Below, in pieces: positions 1-9,755 of a DNA stretch of 64,000 bases. The translations under genes were made by a program, and so were the position numbers. This stretch comes from Opitutia bacterium. Its GTDB lineage: Bacteria > Verrucomicrobiota > Verrucomicrobiia > Opitutales > Opitutaceae. The stretch's first letter is position 1. Each line of letters begins with the position of its first letter. The stretch is from NCBI GenBank assembly GCA_016187925.1, contig JACPIS010000023.1:1-64000 (forward strand), given 5' to 3'. The notes under the pieces are model-generated. The model was not told the DNA's origin, searched no databases, and saw only the letters and a program-made list of their open reading frames with translations.

Positions 1-174
1 CGGTTTGCGCAGCTAAGACCTCTCGGCCCCGGCTGGCAATCCCGCCCAAGCCGGCTGCCTCCGACGAGCTTTGGGCCCATTCTCGGCAGCCGGCTTTGGC
101 TTTGCGCTCATCCAGTTTTAACATCAGGTTGAACATACAAGAATCCAGCTCCATGCCCGCTCGCGTGTCTCACT

Positions 175-204
175 GTGGATCCTTCGCTTCGCTCAGGATG
201 ACAT
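175..204. repeat. Dispersed palindromic repeat, short copy
   Basis: A 28-30 bp sequence reading (minus strand) TGTCATCCTGAGCGAAGCGA followed by AGGATCCA. The same string recurs at 28926-28953, and a close variant at 7051-7078. It is a common type of intergenic repeat that yields spurious ORFs. The rest of 1-261 shows no convincing gene; the window edge may cut a feature here. Confidence 0.6.
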
Positions 205-261
205 GCTGCACCCATCAGTGCTCCTAAGTGTGAATTAGTGGTTACCCCGCCTCGTCCCACC

Positions 262-2076
262 ATGCCGACCATCCGCATCCTCTCCGACCGCGTGGCGAAC
301 CAGATCGCCGCGGGCGAGGTCATCGAGCGGCCGGCGGCGGTGGTGAAGGAGCTGGTCGAAAACGCCCTCGACGCCGGCGCCACGCGCATCGAGGTCGAGT
401 TCCGCCACGGCGGGCGCAGCTACATGCGCGTCGAGGACAACGGCTGCGGCATGTCGAAGGACGACGCGCTGCTCGCGCTCGAGCGCCACGCCACGAGCAA
501 GATCGTCGAGACCGCCGACCTCGACCGGCTCGGCACGTTCGGTTTCCGCGGCGAGGCCCTGCCGTCCATCGCCAGCGTCGCGCGCTTCGAGCTGCAGACG
601 CGCCCGGCGGCCGCGGCCGCGGGCCACGAGATCGTGGTCAACGGCGGCAAGCTCGTGCACGTGCGCGAGTGCGGCCTCGCGCCGGGCACGCGCATCACCG
701 TCACGCACCTCTTCAACGCCGTGCCGGCGCGCCGCAAGTTTCTCAAGAGCGACGCCACCGAGTCGGCGCACATCATCCAGACCGTGCGGCTCTACGCCCT
801 CGCGTGCCCGCAGACCGCGTTCACGCTGATCGAGGACGGCCGCGTGCTGTTCCAGTCGCCGGTGTGCGCGACGCTGGAGGAGCGCGTCGCGGAGATCTTC
901 GGCCGCCAGCTCGCCGCCGACCTGCTGCCCGTCGCGGCGGCCGAGGAGGGCGTGAAGCTGAGCGGGCTCATCGGCCGGCCCGGCGTCAGCCGCGCGGCGC
1001 GGCACGAGATGATCACCTTCGTCAACCGCCGCCCGGTCGACAGCCGCACGCTCAACTACGCGCTCATCGAGTCCTACGCCACCACGCTGCCGAAGGGCCG
1101 CTACCCGGTGGCTGTGCTCTTCCTCGATCTCGACGCCGCCGCGGTCGACGTGAACGTCCATCCCGCCAAGCGCGAGGTGCGCTTCCGCAGCGAGGGCCAG
1201 GTGCGCGGTTTCGTCATCCGCGCCGTGCTGCAACAGCTGCGCGAACTCGGTGCGCCCGCGCCGGTGGCGGATGCGACGCGGACCGCGGAGCGCGGGGCGC
1301 GGAGTGCGGAACGGCTTGTCGAGTGGCAGCGCGCGAGCACGTTCCCGCCGCAACCGCCCGTACCGAATCCGCCGGCGGGCGCGCCTCAGCCCGCGCTCGC
1401 CCCGCCGCCGGTCGAAAATCCAAAATCCGAAATCGAAAGTTCATCCGGCGCTCCGCCCTCCGCCCTCCGCGTTCCGCGCGGCTCGGCGGACACGCCGCGG
1501 CTCCTCGGCTGGCGCTTCCTCGGCACGGCGCACGGCGACTACGCGCTGTTCGAGTCGCCCGCGGGCGTGGTCGTGCTCGACCGCCGCGCGGCGCACGAGC
1601 GCGTGTGGTTCGAGCGTTTGCAGGCGCAGTTCGCGCAGCACGAGGTCGCCAGCCAGCGGCTGCTGTTCGCGTTGCCGGTGGAGCTCGACGCCATCGCCAG
1701 TGTGCTGCTGACCGACCGCTTGAAATTCCTCTCCGCCCACGGCCTCGAAGTGGGGGAGTTTGGCCGGAACTTCTTCCGCATCGAGGCCGTGCCCACCTGG
1801 CTCGAACCCGAGGCGGCCGAGACTTTCCTGCGCGATGTGCTCGCGCTGGCCCGCGAAGGCCGGCTCGATGAGAAGAATCCGCGGCTCGCCGAGGAGGAGC
1901 TGGCGCGGCTGGCGGCGGCCAAGGCCGTGCGCCTGCCCGAGACGACCACCGAGACCGATGCGCTCGCGCTGGCCGGACAGTTGTTTGCCTGCTCGCAGCC
2001 GCACACGAGCCCGTCGGGCCGGCCGACGCACTTCGAGCTGAGCCGCGGCGAGTTGGCCAAGCGCTTCCTGCGCTGA
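262..2076 (+). CDS. mutL: DNA mismatch repair protein MutL
   Basis: MutL couples mismatch recognition by MutS to strand removal. The N-terminal GHKL ATPase is clear: ENALDAGA, the DNGCGM box, ATSKI and GFRGEALPSIASV lie in the first 100 residues, followed by the transducer domain to about residue 330. A Pro/Ala-rich linker (about 335-415) precedes the dimerization domain. I chose ATG 262 (MPTIRILSD) over in-frame GTG 238 because family members start just before this motif; length is 604 aa. In the C-terminal domain the endonuclease motif is altered: DRRAAHE in place of DQHAAHE, and SPSGRPT in place of CPHGRPT. The linker is built partly from intergenic-type sequence (see findings). Function as MutL is secure; nicking activity is doubtful. 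Confidence 0.96.
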   Translation: MPTIRILSDRVANQIAAGEVIERPAAVVKELVENALDAGATRIEVEFRHGGRSYMRVEDNGCGMSKDDALLALERHATSKIVETADLDRLGTFGFRGEALPSIASVARFELQTRPAAAAAGHEIVVNGGKLVHVRECGLAPGTRITVTHLFNAVPARRKFLKSDATESAHIIQTVRLYALACPQTAFTLIEDGRVLFQSPVCATLEERVAEIFGRQLAADLLPVAAAEEGVKLSGLIGRPGVSRAARHEMITFVNRRPVDSRTLNYALIESYATTLPKGRYPVAVLFLDLDAAAVDVNVHPAKREVRFRSEGQVRGFVIRAVLQQLRELGAPAPVADATRTAERGARSAERLVEWQRASTFPPQPPVPNPPAGAPQPALAPPPVENPKSEIESSSGAPPSALRVPRGSADTPRLLGWRFLGTAHGDYALFESPAGVVVLDRRAAHERVWFERLQAQFAQHEVASQRLLFALPVELDAIASVLLTDRLKFLSAHGLEVGEFGRNFFRIEAVPTWLEPEAAETFLRDVLALAREGRLDEKNPRLAEEELARLAAAKAVRLPETTTETDALALAGQLFACSQPHTSPSGRPTHFELSRGELAKRFLR

Positions 2077-2184
2077 GAGATTATCAGTCGAGGCAGTCCC
2101 TCGGACTCCGGTCCGGCCGGGGTGGTTTTGACGCAAATAAACCTTGTCGCAGTGGCACGGCGGCGGTGTAGCCTTGCCGCTTCC

Positions 2185-2955
2185 ATGTCCCGTCGCACCC
2201 TCCGTCTCGTCCTGAAGTTCGGTTCCGGCATCCTGTCGAATCCGCAGGGCAACACGCTGGACCGGCGCCAGTTTGACCGGTTGGGGCGCGAGGTCGCGGC
2301 GCTGATGCGCGCGGGGCACGAGTGCCTCATCGTGTCGAGCGGCGCGGTGGCCGCGGGCATGGCGGCGCTCGGGTTGCGCGAACGTCCGTCCGGCCTGCCG
2401 GCCCGCCAGGCCTGCGCGGCCGTGGGCCAGTCGCAGCTCATGCACCGTTACGCGACGGTCTTCGGCCGGCACAAGCTGACCGTGGCGCAGCTGTTGCTCA
2501 CGCACAGCGACCTCGACAGCCGGGTGCGCCACGACAACGCCGGCAACACCCTCGAACGTCTCTTCGCGCGGCGCGTGGTGCCCATCATCAACGAGAACGA
2601 CTCGGTGGCGGTGGAGGAACTGAATTTCGGCGACAACGACCGGCTCTCCGCCGAGGTCGCCATGCTCGTCGGCGCCGACGAGCTGATCATCCTCACCAGT
2701 GTCGACGGCCTGCTCGACGCCGACGGCAAGGTCGTGCCGGTGGTGAAGGACGTCGCGTCCGTCTCCACGCTCGTGCGCAGCGACGTCGGGCGCGTTTCGA
2801 CCGGCGGCATGGTCACCAAGCTGCAGGCCGCCCGCCTGGCGGTCGCCGCGGGCATTCCCGTGCGCATCGCCAGCGGCCGGCGCCCGGGCCAGTTGGCCGC
2901 CATCGTGGCCGGCAAGGCCGTCGGCACGCATTTTCCGGCGAAGAAACGCCGCTGA
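2185..2955 (+). CDS. proB: Glutamate 5-kinase (short form without PUA domain)
   Basis: Phosphorylates glutamate to gamma-glutamyl phosphate, the first step of proline synthesis in the cytoplasm. The amino-acid kinase fold is evident from VLKFGSGIL at the start, IVSSGAVAAG, the substrate motif INENDSVA with FGDNDRLSA, and LTSVDGL. The start at ATG 2185 gives 256 aa and places the family N-terminus correctly; an upstream GTG at 2122 would add unrelated residues. The protein ends after the kinase domain, so the C-terminal PUA domain found in E. coli ProB (367 aa) is absent. Three bases separate it from proA, so the two are probably one transcript. Confidence 0.95.
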   Translation: MSRRTLRLVLKFGSGILSNPQGNTLDRRQFDRLGREVAALMRAGHECLIVSSGAVAAGMAALGLRERPSGLPARQACAAVGQSQLMHRYATVFGRHKLTVAQLLLTHSDLDSRVRHDNAGNTLERLFARRVVPIINENDSVAVEELNFGDNDRLSAEVAMLVGADELIILTSVDGLLDADGKVVPVVKDVASVSTLVRSDVGRVSTGGMVTKLQAARLAVAAGIPVRIASGRRPGQLAAIVAGKAVGTHFPAKKRR

Positions 2956-2958
2956 GCC

Positions 2959-4233
2959 ATGAGCGATCTGGCCAGTCTGATCAACGATCTCGGGCGCCGC
3001 GCCCGCGCCGCGGCGCGCGCACTCGCGATGCTCGACCGCGCCCGCAAGGACGCCGCGCTGCACGCGATGGCGGACGAGCTGACGGCGTCGGCGGAGACGA
3101 TTCTGACGGCGAACCGCGAGGATGTCGCCGCGGGCCGCGCGGCCGGGGTTTCCTCCGCGTTGCTCGACCGGCTGACGCTCACGCCGGAGCGCTTGGAGAA
3201 GATGGCCGCGGGACTTCGCCAAGTTGCCACTCTGCCCGACCCGGTGGGCGAGGTGCTGCGCGAGTGGACGGCACCCGGCGGCGTGCGTCTCGCCAAGGTG
3301 CGCGTGCCGCTCGGCGTCATCGGTTTCATCTACGAGGCGCGGCCGAACGTCACCGCGGACGCCGCGGCGCTCTGTCTCAAGTCCGGCAACGCCGTCATCC
3401 TGCGCGGCGGTTCGGAAGCTTTTCGCTCGAACACCGCCGTCGCCGCCGCGCTCGGGCGCGGCCTGGTGCGCGCCGGTCTGCCGGCCGATGCGGTGCAGCT
3501 GGTGCCGTCCACCGATCGCGAGGCCGTGCGCCTGCTCTGCGCGGCGGGCCAGTACCTCGACCTGCTCATCCCGCGCGGCGGGCGCGGCCTGATCGAGACC
3601 GTCGTCAGCCACGCACGCGTGCCGGTGATCAAGCATTTCGACGGCATCTGCGCCGTCTACGTCGATGTCGCGGCGGACCTCGCCATGGCGGAGAGCATCA
3701 TCGTGAACGCCAAGTGCCAGCGCCCCGGCGTGTGCAACGCCGCCGAGACGCTGCTCGTGCACCGCGCCGTCGCGGAGAAGTTCCTGCCGGCCGCCGGCCG
3801 CGCGCTGCTCGAGCGCGGCGTGGAACTGCGCGCCGAGGACAAGGCTTTCGCGCTGTTGGCCCCGCTCGGCTCGCCGAAGGTGGTGCATGCGGCTCCGGAG
3901 GATTTCCGCACGGAGTTCCTCGAACTGGTGCTGGCCGTGCGCGTGGTGGACAGTCTCGATGAGGCGATCACGCACATCGCGGAGAACGGCTCACACCACA
4001 GCGACGCCATCGTCACGGCGGATGCCGCGGCGGCGGAGCGTTTCCTGCGCGAGGTCGACAGCGCCACCGTCTACTGGAACGCCTCGACGCGTTTCACCGA
4101 CGGGGCGGAGTTCGGCTTCGGCGCGGAAGTGGGCATCAGCACCGACAAGATCCATGCCCGCGGTCCGATGGGCCTGGAGGAGCTCACGAGCTACAAATAC
4201 ATCGGTCGCGGCACCGGCCATATCCGCACCTGA
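2959..4233 (+). CDS. proA: Glutamate-5-semialdehyde dehydrogenase (gamma-glutamyl phosphate reductase)
   Basis: NADPH-dependent reduction of gamma-glutamyl phosphate to glutamate semialdehyde, the second proline step. The 424-aa length matches ProA. Family hallmarks include [18 protein letters not shown], the nucleotide-binding region with [15 protein letters not shown], the active-site segment [16 protein letters not shown] (catalytic Cys), and the C-terminal [20 protein letters not shown] region. It follows proB after 3 bp, in the usual proBA order. Confidence 0.97.
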   Translation: MSDLASLINDLGRRARAAARALAMLDRARKDAALHAMADELTASAETILTANREDVAAGRAAGVSSALLDRLTLTPERLEKMAAGLRQVATLPDPVGEVLREWTAPGGVRLAKVRVPLGVIGFIYEARPNVTADAAALCLKSGNAVILRGGSEAFRSNTAVAAALGRGLVRAGLPADAVQLVPSTDREAVRLLCAAGQYLDLLIPRGGRGLIETVVSHARVPVIKHFDGICAVYVDVAADLAMAESIIVNAKCQRPGVCNAAETLLVHRAVAEKFLPAAGRALLERGVELRAEDKAFALLAPLGSPKVVHAAPEDFRTEFLELVLAVRVVDSLDEAITHIAENGSHHSDAIVTADAAAAERFLREVDSATVYWNASTRFTDGAEFGFGAEVGISTDKIHARGPMGLEELTSYKYIGRGTGHIRT

Positions 4234-4345
4234 ACCCGCCGGGAGGAAAAATCATAGATATAGCCGACAATTCCGCCCCCGAGCCCGCGCGCGCCCAATC
4301 GCGCCTTGCCTGACCCACCGCCCGACTTTTCATTTCCCTCTTCCC

Positions 4346-6889
4346 ATGCCCGTCCAAACGCGCCGTCCGAGCTCTTCCCGCAACAAGTCCAAGCCCGCCA
4401 AGGTGGCGAAGGCCGCCAAGTCCGCGCCGGCCTCGGCCCCGACCAATCTGGCGAACGAGACGGCCCGGATGAAGGGCGCGATCCTGCATTACCTGCGCTT
4501 CAAGCTCGGGCGCGACCCGGAGTCCGCCGGCGCCCGCGACTGGTGGATCGCCACGGCCATCGCCGTGCGCGACCGCATGATCGACCGCGGCCTCGACACC
4601 TACAAGCTGCACCGGAAAAACAACGTCCGGCGCGTCTATTACCTGTCGATGGAATACCTCATGGGGCGGCTGCTCCTCGACAACCTCGTCAACCTCGGCC
4701 TGCACGACGCGACGGTCGCGGCGCTCGCGAGCCTCAAGCAGGATTTCAACGGCGTGCGCGCGATGGAGGAGGACATGGGCCTCGGCAACGGCGGCCTCGG
4801 CCGGCTCGCGGCGTGCTTCCTCGACTCGCTCGCCACGCTCGACCTGCCCGCCGTCGGCTACGGCATCCATTACGAGTTCGGCCTGTTCAAGCAGGAGTTC
4901 GTCAACGGCCACCAGATCGAGCACCCGGACAACTGGATCATCTACGGCGCGCCGTGGGAGCTGGTCCGCCCCGAGCTCACCCAGAAGGTGCAGCTTTACG
5001 GGCAATGCGAGCAGGTCTTCGACGACCAGGGCAACTTCACCTGGCGCTGGTTGCCCGGGCGCACCATCCTCGGCTTCCCCTACGACATCCCGATTGCGGG
5101 CTACGGCACCAAGACCGTGAACATCCTCCGGCTCTGGACCTCGAAGGCCACCGAGGAGTTCGACCTGCATACCTTCAACGCCGGCGGCTACATCGAGGCC
5201 GTGAAGGAGAAGGTCGAGAGCGAGACCATCTCGAAGGTCCTTTACCCGAACGACAAGACCGAGAGCGGCAAGGAGCTCCGCCTCGTGCAGCAGTATTTCT
5301 TCGTCACCTGCTCGCTGCGCGACATCATCCGCCGGCACTTCTCCATCGCCGGCAACAGCTGGGACAATTTCTACGAGAAGACCGTCATCCAGCTCAACGA
5401 CACGCACCCGGCCGTCGCGGTCGTCGAGCTCATGCGCATCCTGCTCGACGACGAGGGCATGGACTTCGAGCGCGCGTGGTCGATCGTCACCCGGGTGTTC
5501 GCCTACACGAACCACACCTTGCTGCCCGAGGCGCTCGAGAAGTGGGGCGTGCCGCTCTTCCAGCGCGTGCTTCCGCGCCACCTGCTCATCATCTACGACA
5601 TCAACCACCGGCTGATGGAGCAGTGCGAGACCCGCTGGCCCGGCGACAACGCCAAGAAGGCCGCCGTCTCGCTCATCGAGGAGAACGGCCACAAGCAGGT
5701 GCGCATGGCCAACCTCGCCGTCACGGGCTCGTTCTCGGTCAACGGCGTCGCCGCCCTGCACACGCGCCTGCTGCGCGCGCAGCTCTTTCCGGAGTTCGAC
5801 GCGCTCTACCCGGGCAAGTTCAACAACAAGACCAACGGCATCACGCCGCGCCGCTGGCTCCGCGCCTGCAACCCGCGCCTCTCCGCCCTCATCACGAAGA
5901 AGATCGGTACCGGCTGGGTGCGCGACCTCGACCAGCTCCGCCGGCTCGAGAAGCTCGCCGACTCGCCGGCGTTTCAGGACGAGTTCATGGCGATCAAGCG
6001 CGCCAACAAGGTCGACCTGGCGGCGGTCATCGCCCAGGAATGCGGCGTCGAGGTGTCGCCCGATGCGCTCTTCGACGTGCAGATCAAGCGCCTGCACGAG
6101 TACAAGCGCCAGCACCTGAACCTGCTCCACATCCTCGCGCTTTACCGCCGGCTCGTGCAGGACCCGGCGCTCGACATCGTGCCGCGCGTGTTCCTCTTCG
6201 CCGCCAAGGCCGCGCCGGGCTACGACATCGCGAAGTCCATCATCAAGGCGATCAACGCCGTCGCCGCCCGCGTGAACACCGATCCGCGCGTCAACGGCAA
6301 GATCAAGGTCGCCTTCCTGCCCAACTACCGCGTGTCGCTCGCCGCGCGCATCATCCCCGCGGCCGACCTCTCCGAGCAGATCTCCACCGCCGGCAAGGAG
6401 GCCTCCGGCACCGGCAACATGAAGCTCGCCCTCAACGGCGCACTGACCATCGGCACGCTCGACGGCGCCAACGTCGAGATCAAGGAGGAGGTCGGCGACG
6501 AGAACATCTTCATCTTCGGCCACACGGTCGAGGAGGTCGAGGCGCTGCGCGCCCGCGGCTACAACCCGTGGCACTACTACGAGCGCGACGAGGAGATCCG
6601 CGGCGTGCTCGACTGGCTCGGCTCGGATTATTTCGTGCCCGGCGAGTCGCCCAACGTGCTGGCGTCCGTCAAGTCGAGCCTGCTCGAGGGCGGCGACCCG
6701 TTCATGGTGCTGGCCGATTTCCGCGCCTACTGCGACGCGCAGGCCAAGGTCGACGCCGCCTACCGCAACCAGCGGCACTGGGCGCGCATGGCCATCCTCA
6801 ACACGGCCCGCACCGGCAAGTTCTCCAGCGACCGCACCATCCGCGAATACGCCGAGGACATCTGGAAGCTCAAGCCCGCGAAGCTCTGA
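4346..6889 (+). CDS. glgP: Glycogen/starch/maltodextrin phosphorylase
   Basis: Releases glucose 1-phosphate from the non-reducing end of alpha-1,4-glucans using pyridoxal phosphate. The 847-aa length is typical. Visible family segments are [25 protein letters not shown], the NDTHPAVAV box, [24 protein letters not shown] and the PLP-lysine region [20 protein letters not shown] basic, Ser/Lys/Ala-rich N-terminus of about 30 residues precedes the conserved part. ATG 4346 was chosen; the reading frame stays open upstream through proA but without homology. Glycogen turnover also fits the GH13 enzyme at 13455. Confidence 0.97.
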   Translation: MPVQTRRPSSSRNKSKPAKVAKAAKSAPASAPTNLANETARMKGAILHYLRFKLGRDPESAGARDWWIATAIAVRDRMIDRGLDTYKLHRKNNVRRVYYLSMEYLMGRLLLDNLVNLGLHDATVAALASLKQDFNGVRAMEEDMGLGNGGLGRLAACFLDSLATLDLPAVGYGIHYEFGLFKQEFVNGHQIEHPDNWIIYGAPWELVRPELTQKVQLYGQCEQVFDDQGNFTWRWLPGRTILGFPYDIPIAGYGTKTVNILRLWTSKATEEFDLHTFNAGGYIEAVKEKVESETISKVLYPNDKTESGKELRLVQQYFFVTCSLRDIIRRHFSIAGNSWDNFYEKTVIQLNDTHPAVAVVELMRILLDDEGMDFERAWSIVTRVFAYTNHTLLPEALEKWGVPLFQRVLPRHLLIIYDINHRLMEQCETRWPGDNAKKAAVSLIEENGHKQVRMANLAVTGSFSVNGVAALHTRLLRAQLFPEFDALYPGKFNNKTNGITPRRWLRACNPRLSALITKKIGTGWVRDLDQLRRLEKLADSPAFQDEFMAIKRANKVDLAAVIAQECGVEVSPDALFDVQIKRLHEYKRQHLNLLHILALYRRLVQDPALDIVPRVFLFAAKAAPGYDIAKSIIKAINAVAARVNTDPRVNGKIKVAFLPNYRVSLAARIIPAADLSEQISTAGKEASGTGNMKLALNGALTIGTLDGANVEIKEEVGDENIFIFGHTVEEVEALRARGYNPWHYYERDEEIRGVLDWLGSDYFVPGESPNVLASVKSSLLEGGDPFMVLADFRAYCDAQAKVDAAYRNQRHWARMAILNTARTGKFSSDRTIREYAEDIWKLKPAKL

Positions 6890-6929
6890 CGCGGGGCTCA
6901 GGCAGGCGAGACGGGAGACGTCGCCTGGC

Positions 6930-7210
6930 GCCGGCTCCGAAGGCTCGACGCAAGGTCGAGCCATACGGGCTGGATCAACTGTCTCGGCGCTCTATGAGCG
7001 CCGAGATGGTCTGCATCACGCCCTCCCCGCAACCCGCGCCCGACGATGCTTGTCATGCTGAGCGCAGCGAAGCATCCACGTGCTCGGGCGCGATGCAGGA
7101 TTCGCACGCGTGGATTCTTCGCTGCGCTCAGAATGACAGGATACGAAGTTGGCGCCGGAAGTCGGGTGCGCTGTGGGATGTCTGCGGTCACCGACCGCCG
7201 CTACAGGGCA
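6930..7210. repeat. Noncoding gap 6890-7244 holding dispersed repeats
   Basis: The 355-bp stretch between glgP and the TPR gene has no credible gene. It contains a hairpin at about 6945-6965 (GGCTCGAC / GTCGAGCC) and the long dispersed repeat at 7044-7208. Positions 7074-7189 are almost identical, with about two mismatches, to 28949-29064. The repeat carries oppositely oriented GAGCGCAGCGAAG-type arms at 7051-7080 and 7113-7140 that could fold into a long hairpin. Short ORFs here are repeat-derived. Confidence 0.75.
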
Positions 7211-7244
7211 GGCGCGGCGAGGCGGTGTCGCCCGCCGGCGACCG

Positions 7245-7775
7245 TCACTTCTTTTTCGAAACGCCGTAGAACTGCTCGGGGTCCTCTTCCTTGCCGGTGT
7301 CGAAGATCTTCTTGAGATGCGGGGCGAGCTTGGAGCGCAGTTTCACGAGCGCCTCGTAGTCGGTTTGCGCGAGATCCTTGCGGCCCATGAAAAAGTAAAG
7401 CGCGCCGCGATACATGTAGGCTTCCTGCATCTTCGGCTTGAGCTCGATGGCGCGGTTGTAGTGTGCGAGCGAAGCGGCGTAGTTCTGCTCGCCCTGCTTG
7501 CGCAGGACGTAGGCGAGATTGTTGTGCGCCTCGGGCATCTTCTCGTTGATGGCGACCGCGGCCTCGAACTGCTTCTGGGCGTCGGCCCACTCCTTCTTGA
7601 AGAGCATCTTCACGCCGTCGTTGTAGAACGACAGCTCGGGTGCGTCGTGGGTGCGGTGGCTTTCGCCCCGGGGCACGTCGCCGCCGCTGGGCGGAGGCGA
7701 GGACGGGCCGCTGGGCGAGGCGGAGAGAATAACGGCAGCGGCCAGGGCCGCGGGGAGGAGCAGCAGTTTTTTCAT
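7245..7775 (-). CDS. Secreted tetratricopeptide-repeat protein
   Basis: A 176-aa protein of unknown specific role. The N-terminus MKKLLLLPAALAAAVILSAS is a Sec-type signal peptide, followed by a Ser/Pro-rich spacer. Residues about 60-150 hold three TPR-like helical pairs (YNDGVKMLFKKEWADAQKQF; AHNNLAYVLRKQGEQNYAAS; AYMYRGALYFFMGRKDLAQT), which usually mediate protein contacts. It ends in a Lys-rich tail. I took the internal ATG at 7775, not the longer ORF start at 7820, because the signal peptide begins there. It is probably periplasmic and monocistronic; no partner is evident nearby. Confidence 0.85.
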   Translation of the reverse strand: MKKLLLLPAALAAAVILSASPSGPSSPPPSGGDVPRGESHRTHDAPELSFYNDGVKMLFKKEWADAQKQFEAAVAINEKMPEAHNNLAYVLRKQGEQNYAASLAHYNRAIELKPKMQEAYMYRGALYFFMGRKDLAQTDYEALVKLRSKLAPHLKKIFDTGKEEDPEQFYGVSKKK

Positions 7776-7855
7776 GCGTGGGCAGGGGTGGAAAAAAGCG
7801 ACGGCTTGCACTCTAGCCACGGAACGCTGATTTCCTAGCGCGAAACTGTAACAAC

Positions 7856-9364
7856 ATGGACACCCGCTCTGCCGTTCTTCGCCGCTGGCTCGTCTGGTTG
7901 GGTGCGTTTGTGTTCCTGAGCCTGCTCGCGCTGTATCTCCTGCGCGTGCCGCTGACCGGCGCCGCCGTGGCCGCCAGCCTGCGCCTGGCGGGGGCGGGGG
8001 ATGTGCGGCTCTCCGTCGCCAACGCCTCGCCTTGGCAACTCGTGCTGGAGGATGTCGGTTTCAGCTACCGGACGCAGCAGTTCGCAGCGCGGCGCGTGAG
8101 CATGGAGCGGTCGCACTGGTGGCAGCCGACGCTCGGCGCCGTGCGCGTCGAGGGCGCGCGCGTGCCGGTGACGATCGACGGCTCCGACACCAACCCGTGG
8201 GCGTGGGCCAGTTACTCCGGCACGGGCAAGCCCGCCGCCGTCGCCGCGTCGATGAAGGCGGTGCCGGCGGAGAAAATCAGCATCGACGGCCAGTTGATCA
8301 TCCATGCCGCCGTCCTCAACGACCAGGCGCTCACGGTGAAGTTCGAGGCGGAACCGGGAAGCGGCAACACCTGGAGCGGCTCCGTGCACGCCACCGGCCC
8401 GGGCATCAGCGTCCAGGCCGAGGGCAGCTACGGCTTCGACGACCAGCGGCTGGCCTTCCGCGTCGCGCAGGTCTCGCTCGAATTGCAACCGTGGCAGGAT
8501 TTCATCCAGCGGCTCGTTGTGCTGCCGGGGGGCGCATGGGAAATCTCCGGCCGGCTCACCGCCACGGCCGACGGCACCTACGCGGCGAAGAAGCTCACGG
8601 CCGGCGGCACGGTGCAGCTGCACGACGTGCGCCTGGCGAATCCGGCGCGCGGTTTCACCGCCGAGGGCGTCGAGGCCGAGCTGGAGTTTACCGACTTCAA
8701 TCAGCTCCAGACCAAGCCCGGCGCGCTGCGCGTGCGTGAGCTGCGCAAGGGCGGGCTCGTGGCGACGGACCTCGCGGTCACTCTGGCGCTCGAGGGCCCG
8801 GAGCGCATGGCCATCAGCCGCGCGACGCTGCAAACCCTCGGCGGGCGCGTGTCGGCGGAGCCGTTCAAGGTTTTCCCGAACCAGCAGGAACTCGAAGCGA
8901 CCGTCGTGGCCGACGGGCTCGACGTGGAAAAAATCATGGCGCTGGCCCGGGACGTGCCCGCCAAGGCCAGCGGACGCGTCGACGGCCGGCTGCCCATCCG
9001 GATCGACGAGAGCGGGCTGCGGCTCGGCACCGGCTGGCTGCAGTTGAAGCCCGGCGTCTACGCCGAGGTGCAATTGCAGGCTGCGGGTCTGCTGACCGGC
9101 GGCATGGCAGCGTCGAATCCGAGTTACAACGTGCTGCAGCAGGTCGAGACCGGCCTGCTGCGGCTGCGCCTCACCGAGTTGCGGCTCGAGGTCCGTCCGC
9201 CCAACGCTCCGCCGGGACGCACCGCGACACTGCACCTCGCCGGCGAGCCCGCCGATCCCAAGGTGAAGGCGCCCGTCACGCTCGACCTCAATGTCAACGG
9301 TCCGCTCGAGCAGCTCATCAACTTCGGCCTCGATCGCCGCCTGAACTTCGGGACCAAGCCGTGA
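7856..9364 (+). CDS. ydbH: YdbH-like AsmA-family intermembrane transport protein
   Basis: In E. coli, YdbH is one of three AsmA-like proteins (with TamB and YhdP) that carry phospholipids between inner and outer membrane. This 502-aa protein has one N-terminal transmembrane segment (about residues 12-31, LVWLGAFVFLSLLALYLLRV), then a long beta-rich periplasmic region without Cys. The identification rests mainly on context: the next two genes encode YnbE- and YdbL-like proteins in the enterobacterial order. It is much shorter than E. coli YdbH (about 880 aa), so the bridge would be shorter or need multimers. The family call is good; transport is inferred. Confidence 0.8.
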   Translation: MDTRSAVLRRWLVWLGAFVFLSLLALYLLRVPLTGAAVAASLRLAGAGDVRLSVANASPWQLVLEDVGFSYRTQQFAARRVSMERSHWWQPTLGAVRVEGARVPVTIDGSDTNPWAWASYSGTGKPAAVAASMKAVPAEKISIDGQLIIHAAVLNDQALTVKFEAEPGSGNTWSGSVHATGPGISVQAEGSYGFDDQRLAFRVAQVSLELQPWQDFIQRLVVLPGGAWEISGRLTATADGTYAAKKLTAGGTVQLHDVRLANPARGFTAEGVEAELEFTDFNQLQTKPGALRVRELRKGGLVATDLAVTLALEGPERMAISRATLQTLGGRVSAEPFKVFPNQQELEATVVADGLDVEKIMALARDVPAKASGRVDGRLPIRIDESGLRLGTGWLQLKPGVYAEVQLQAAGLLTGGMAASNPSYNVLQQVETGLLRLRLTELRLEVRPPNAPPGRTATLHLAGEPADPKVKAPVTLDLNVNGPLEQLINFGLDRRLNFGTKP

Positions 9365-9545
9365 GCGCTTGGAGCACGAAAAGGCACGAAGAGGCGCAAA
9401 GAAGCAGAGTTTCCCGGACCGTATGGTTCGCCATCGTTCGGGGTTTCCCCGCGACTCTGTTTTTGTGGGTTTTCGTGCCTCTTTGTGGCTACCCCTGCAT
9501 GAAACCTTTTGCCGTCCGGCTGGACTAAGCTTAATCCTCCCTCCC

Positions 9546-9755
9546 ATGAACCGACGCCTTTCCCTGGCCGCCTGCCTGCCACTTCTGGCCCTGAGCGGCT
9601 GCCTCAACGTCAAGACCGAGCCGATCGAGGTGAAGCCCATCCACATCACCGTCGACGTGAACGTGAAGGTCGAGAAGGCGCTCAGCGACTTCTTCGGCGA
9701 CCTCGACAAGCAATCGTCTACCCTCGCCACCCCGAAACCGGAGACCAAGCCATGA
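9546..9755 (+). CDS. ynbE: YnbE-like outer-membrane lipoprotein
   Basis: A 69-aa lipoprotein. The signal ends in the lipobox LSGC (Cys at about residue 20), and the short mature part NVKTEPIEVKPIHITVDVNV matches the YnbE pattern of a small beta-forming lipoprotein. YnbE is known to bind the C-terminus of YdbH and complete the bridge at the outer membrane. It lies 181 bp after ydbH and overlaps ydbL by 4 bp (ATGA), indicating translational coupling. The gap to ydbH contains low-complexity repeat-like sequence only. Confidence 0.85.
   Translation: MNRRLSLAACLPLLALSGCLNVKTEPIEVKPIHITVDVNVKVEKALSDFFGDLDKQSSTLATPKPETKP

Noticed and set aside
235-1353. 372-codon frame antisense to mutL
   Set aside because: Shadow of a well-supported gene; composition is Arg/Ala/His-rich without domains.
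4184-6964. 926-codon open frame antisense to glgP
   Set aside because: Low-complexity Arg/Val/Glu-rich translation that mirrors the codon pattern of a GC-rich gene; no motifs or signals.
7046-7315. Short ORFs containing AERSEA/LSAAKHP-like peptides
   Set aside because: Translations of the dispersed CATGCTGAGCGCAGCG repeat, also seen near 108-389 and 28849-29109.
9365-9545. Transposon-like inverted repeat between ydbH and ynbE
   Set aside because: GCACGAAAAGGCACGAAGAG and TTTTCGTGCCTCTTTGTGG are similar but not clean inverted ends, with no target duplication.
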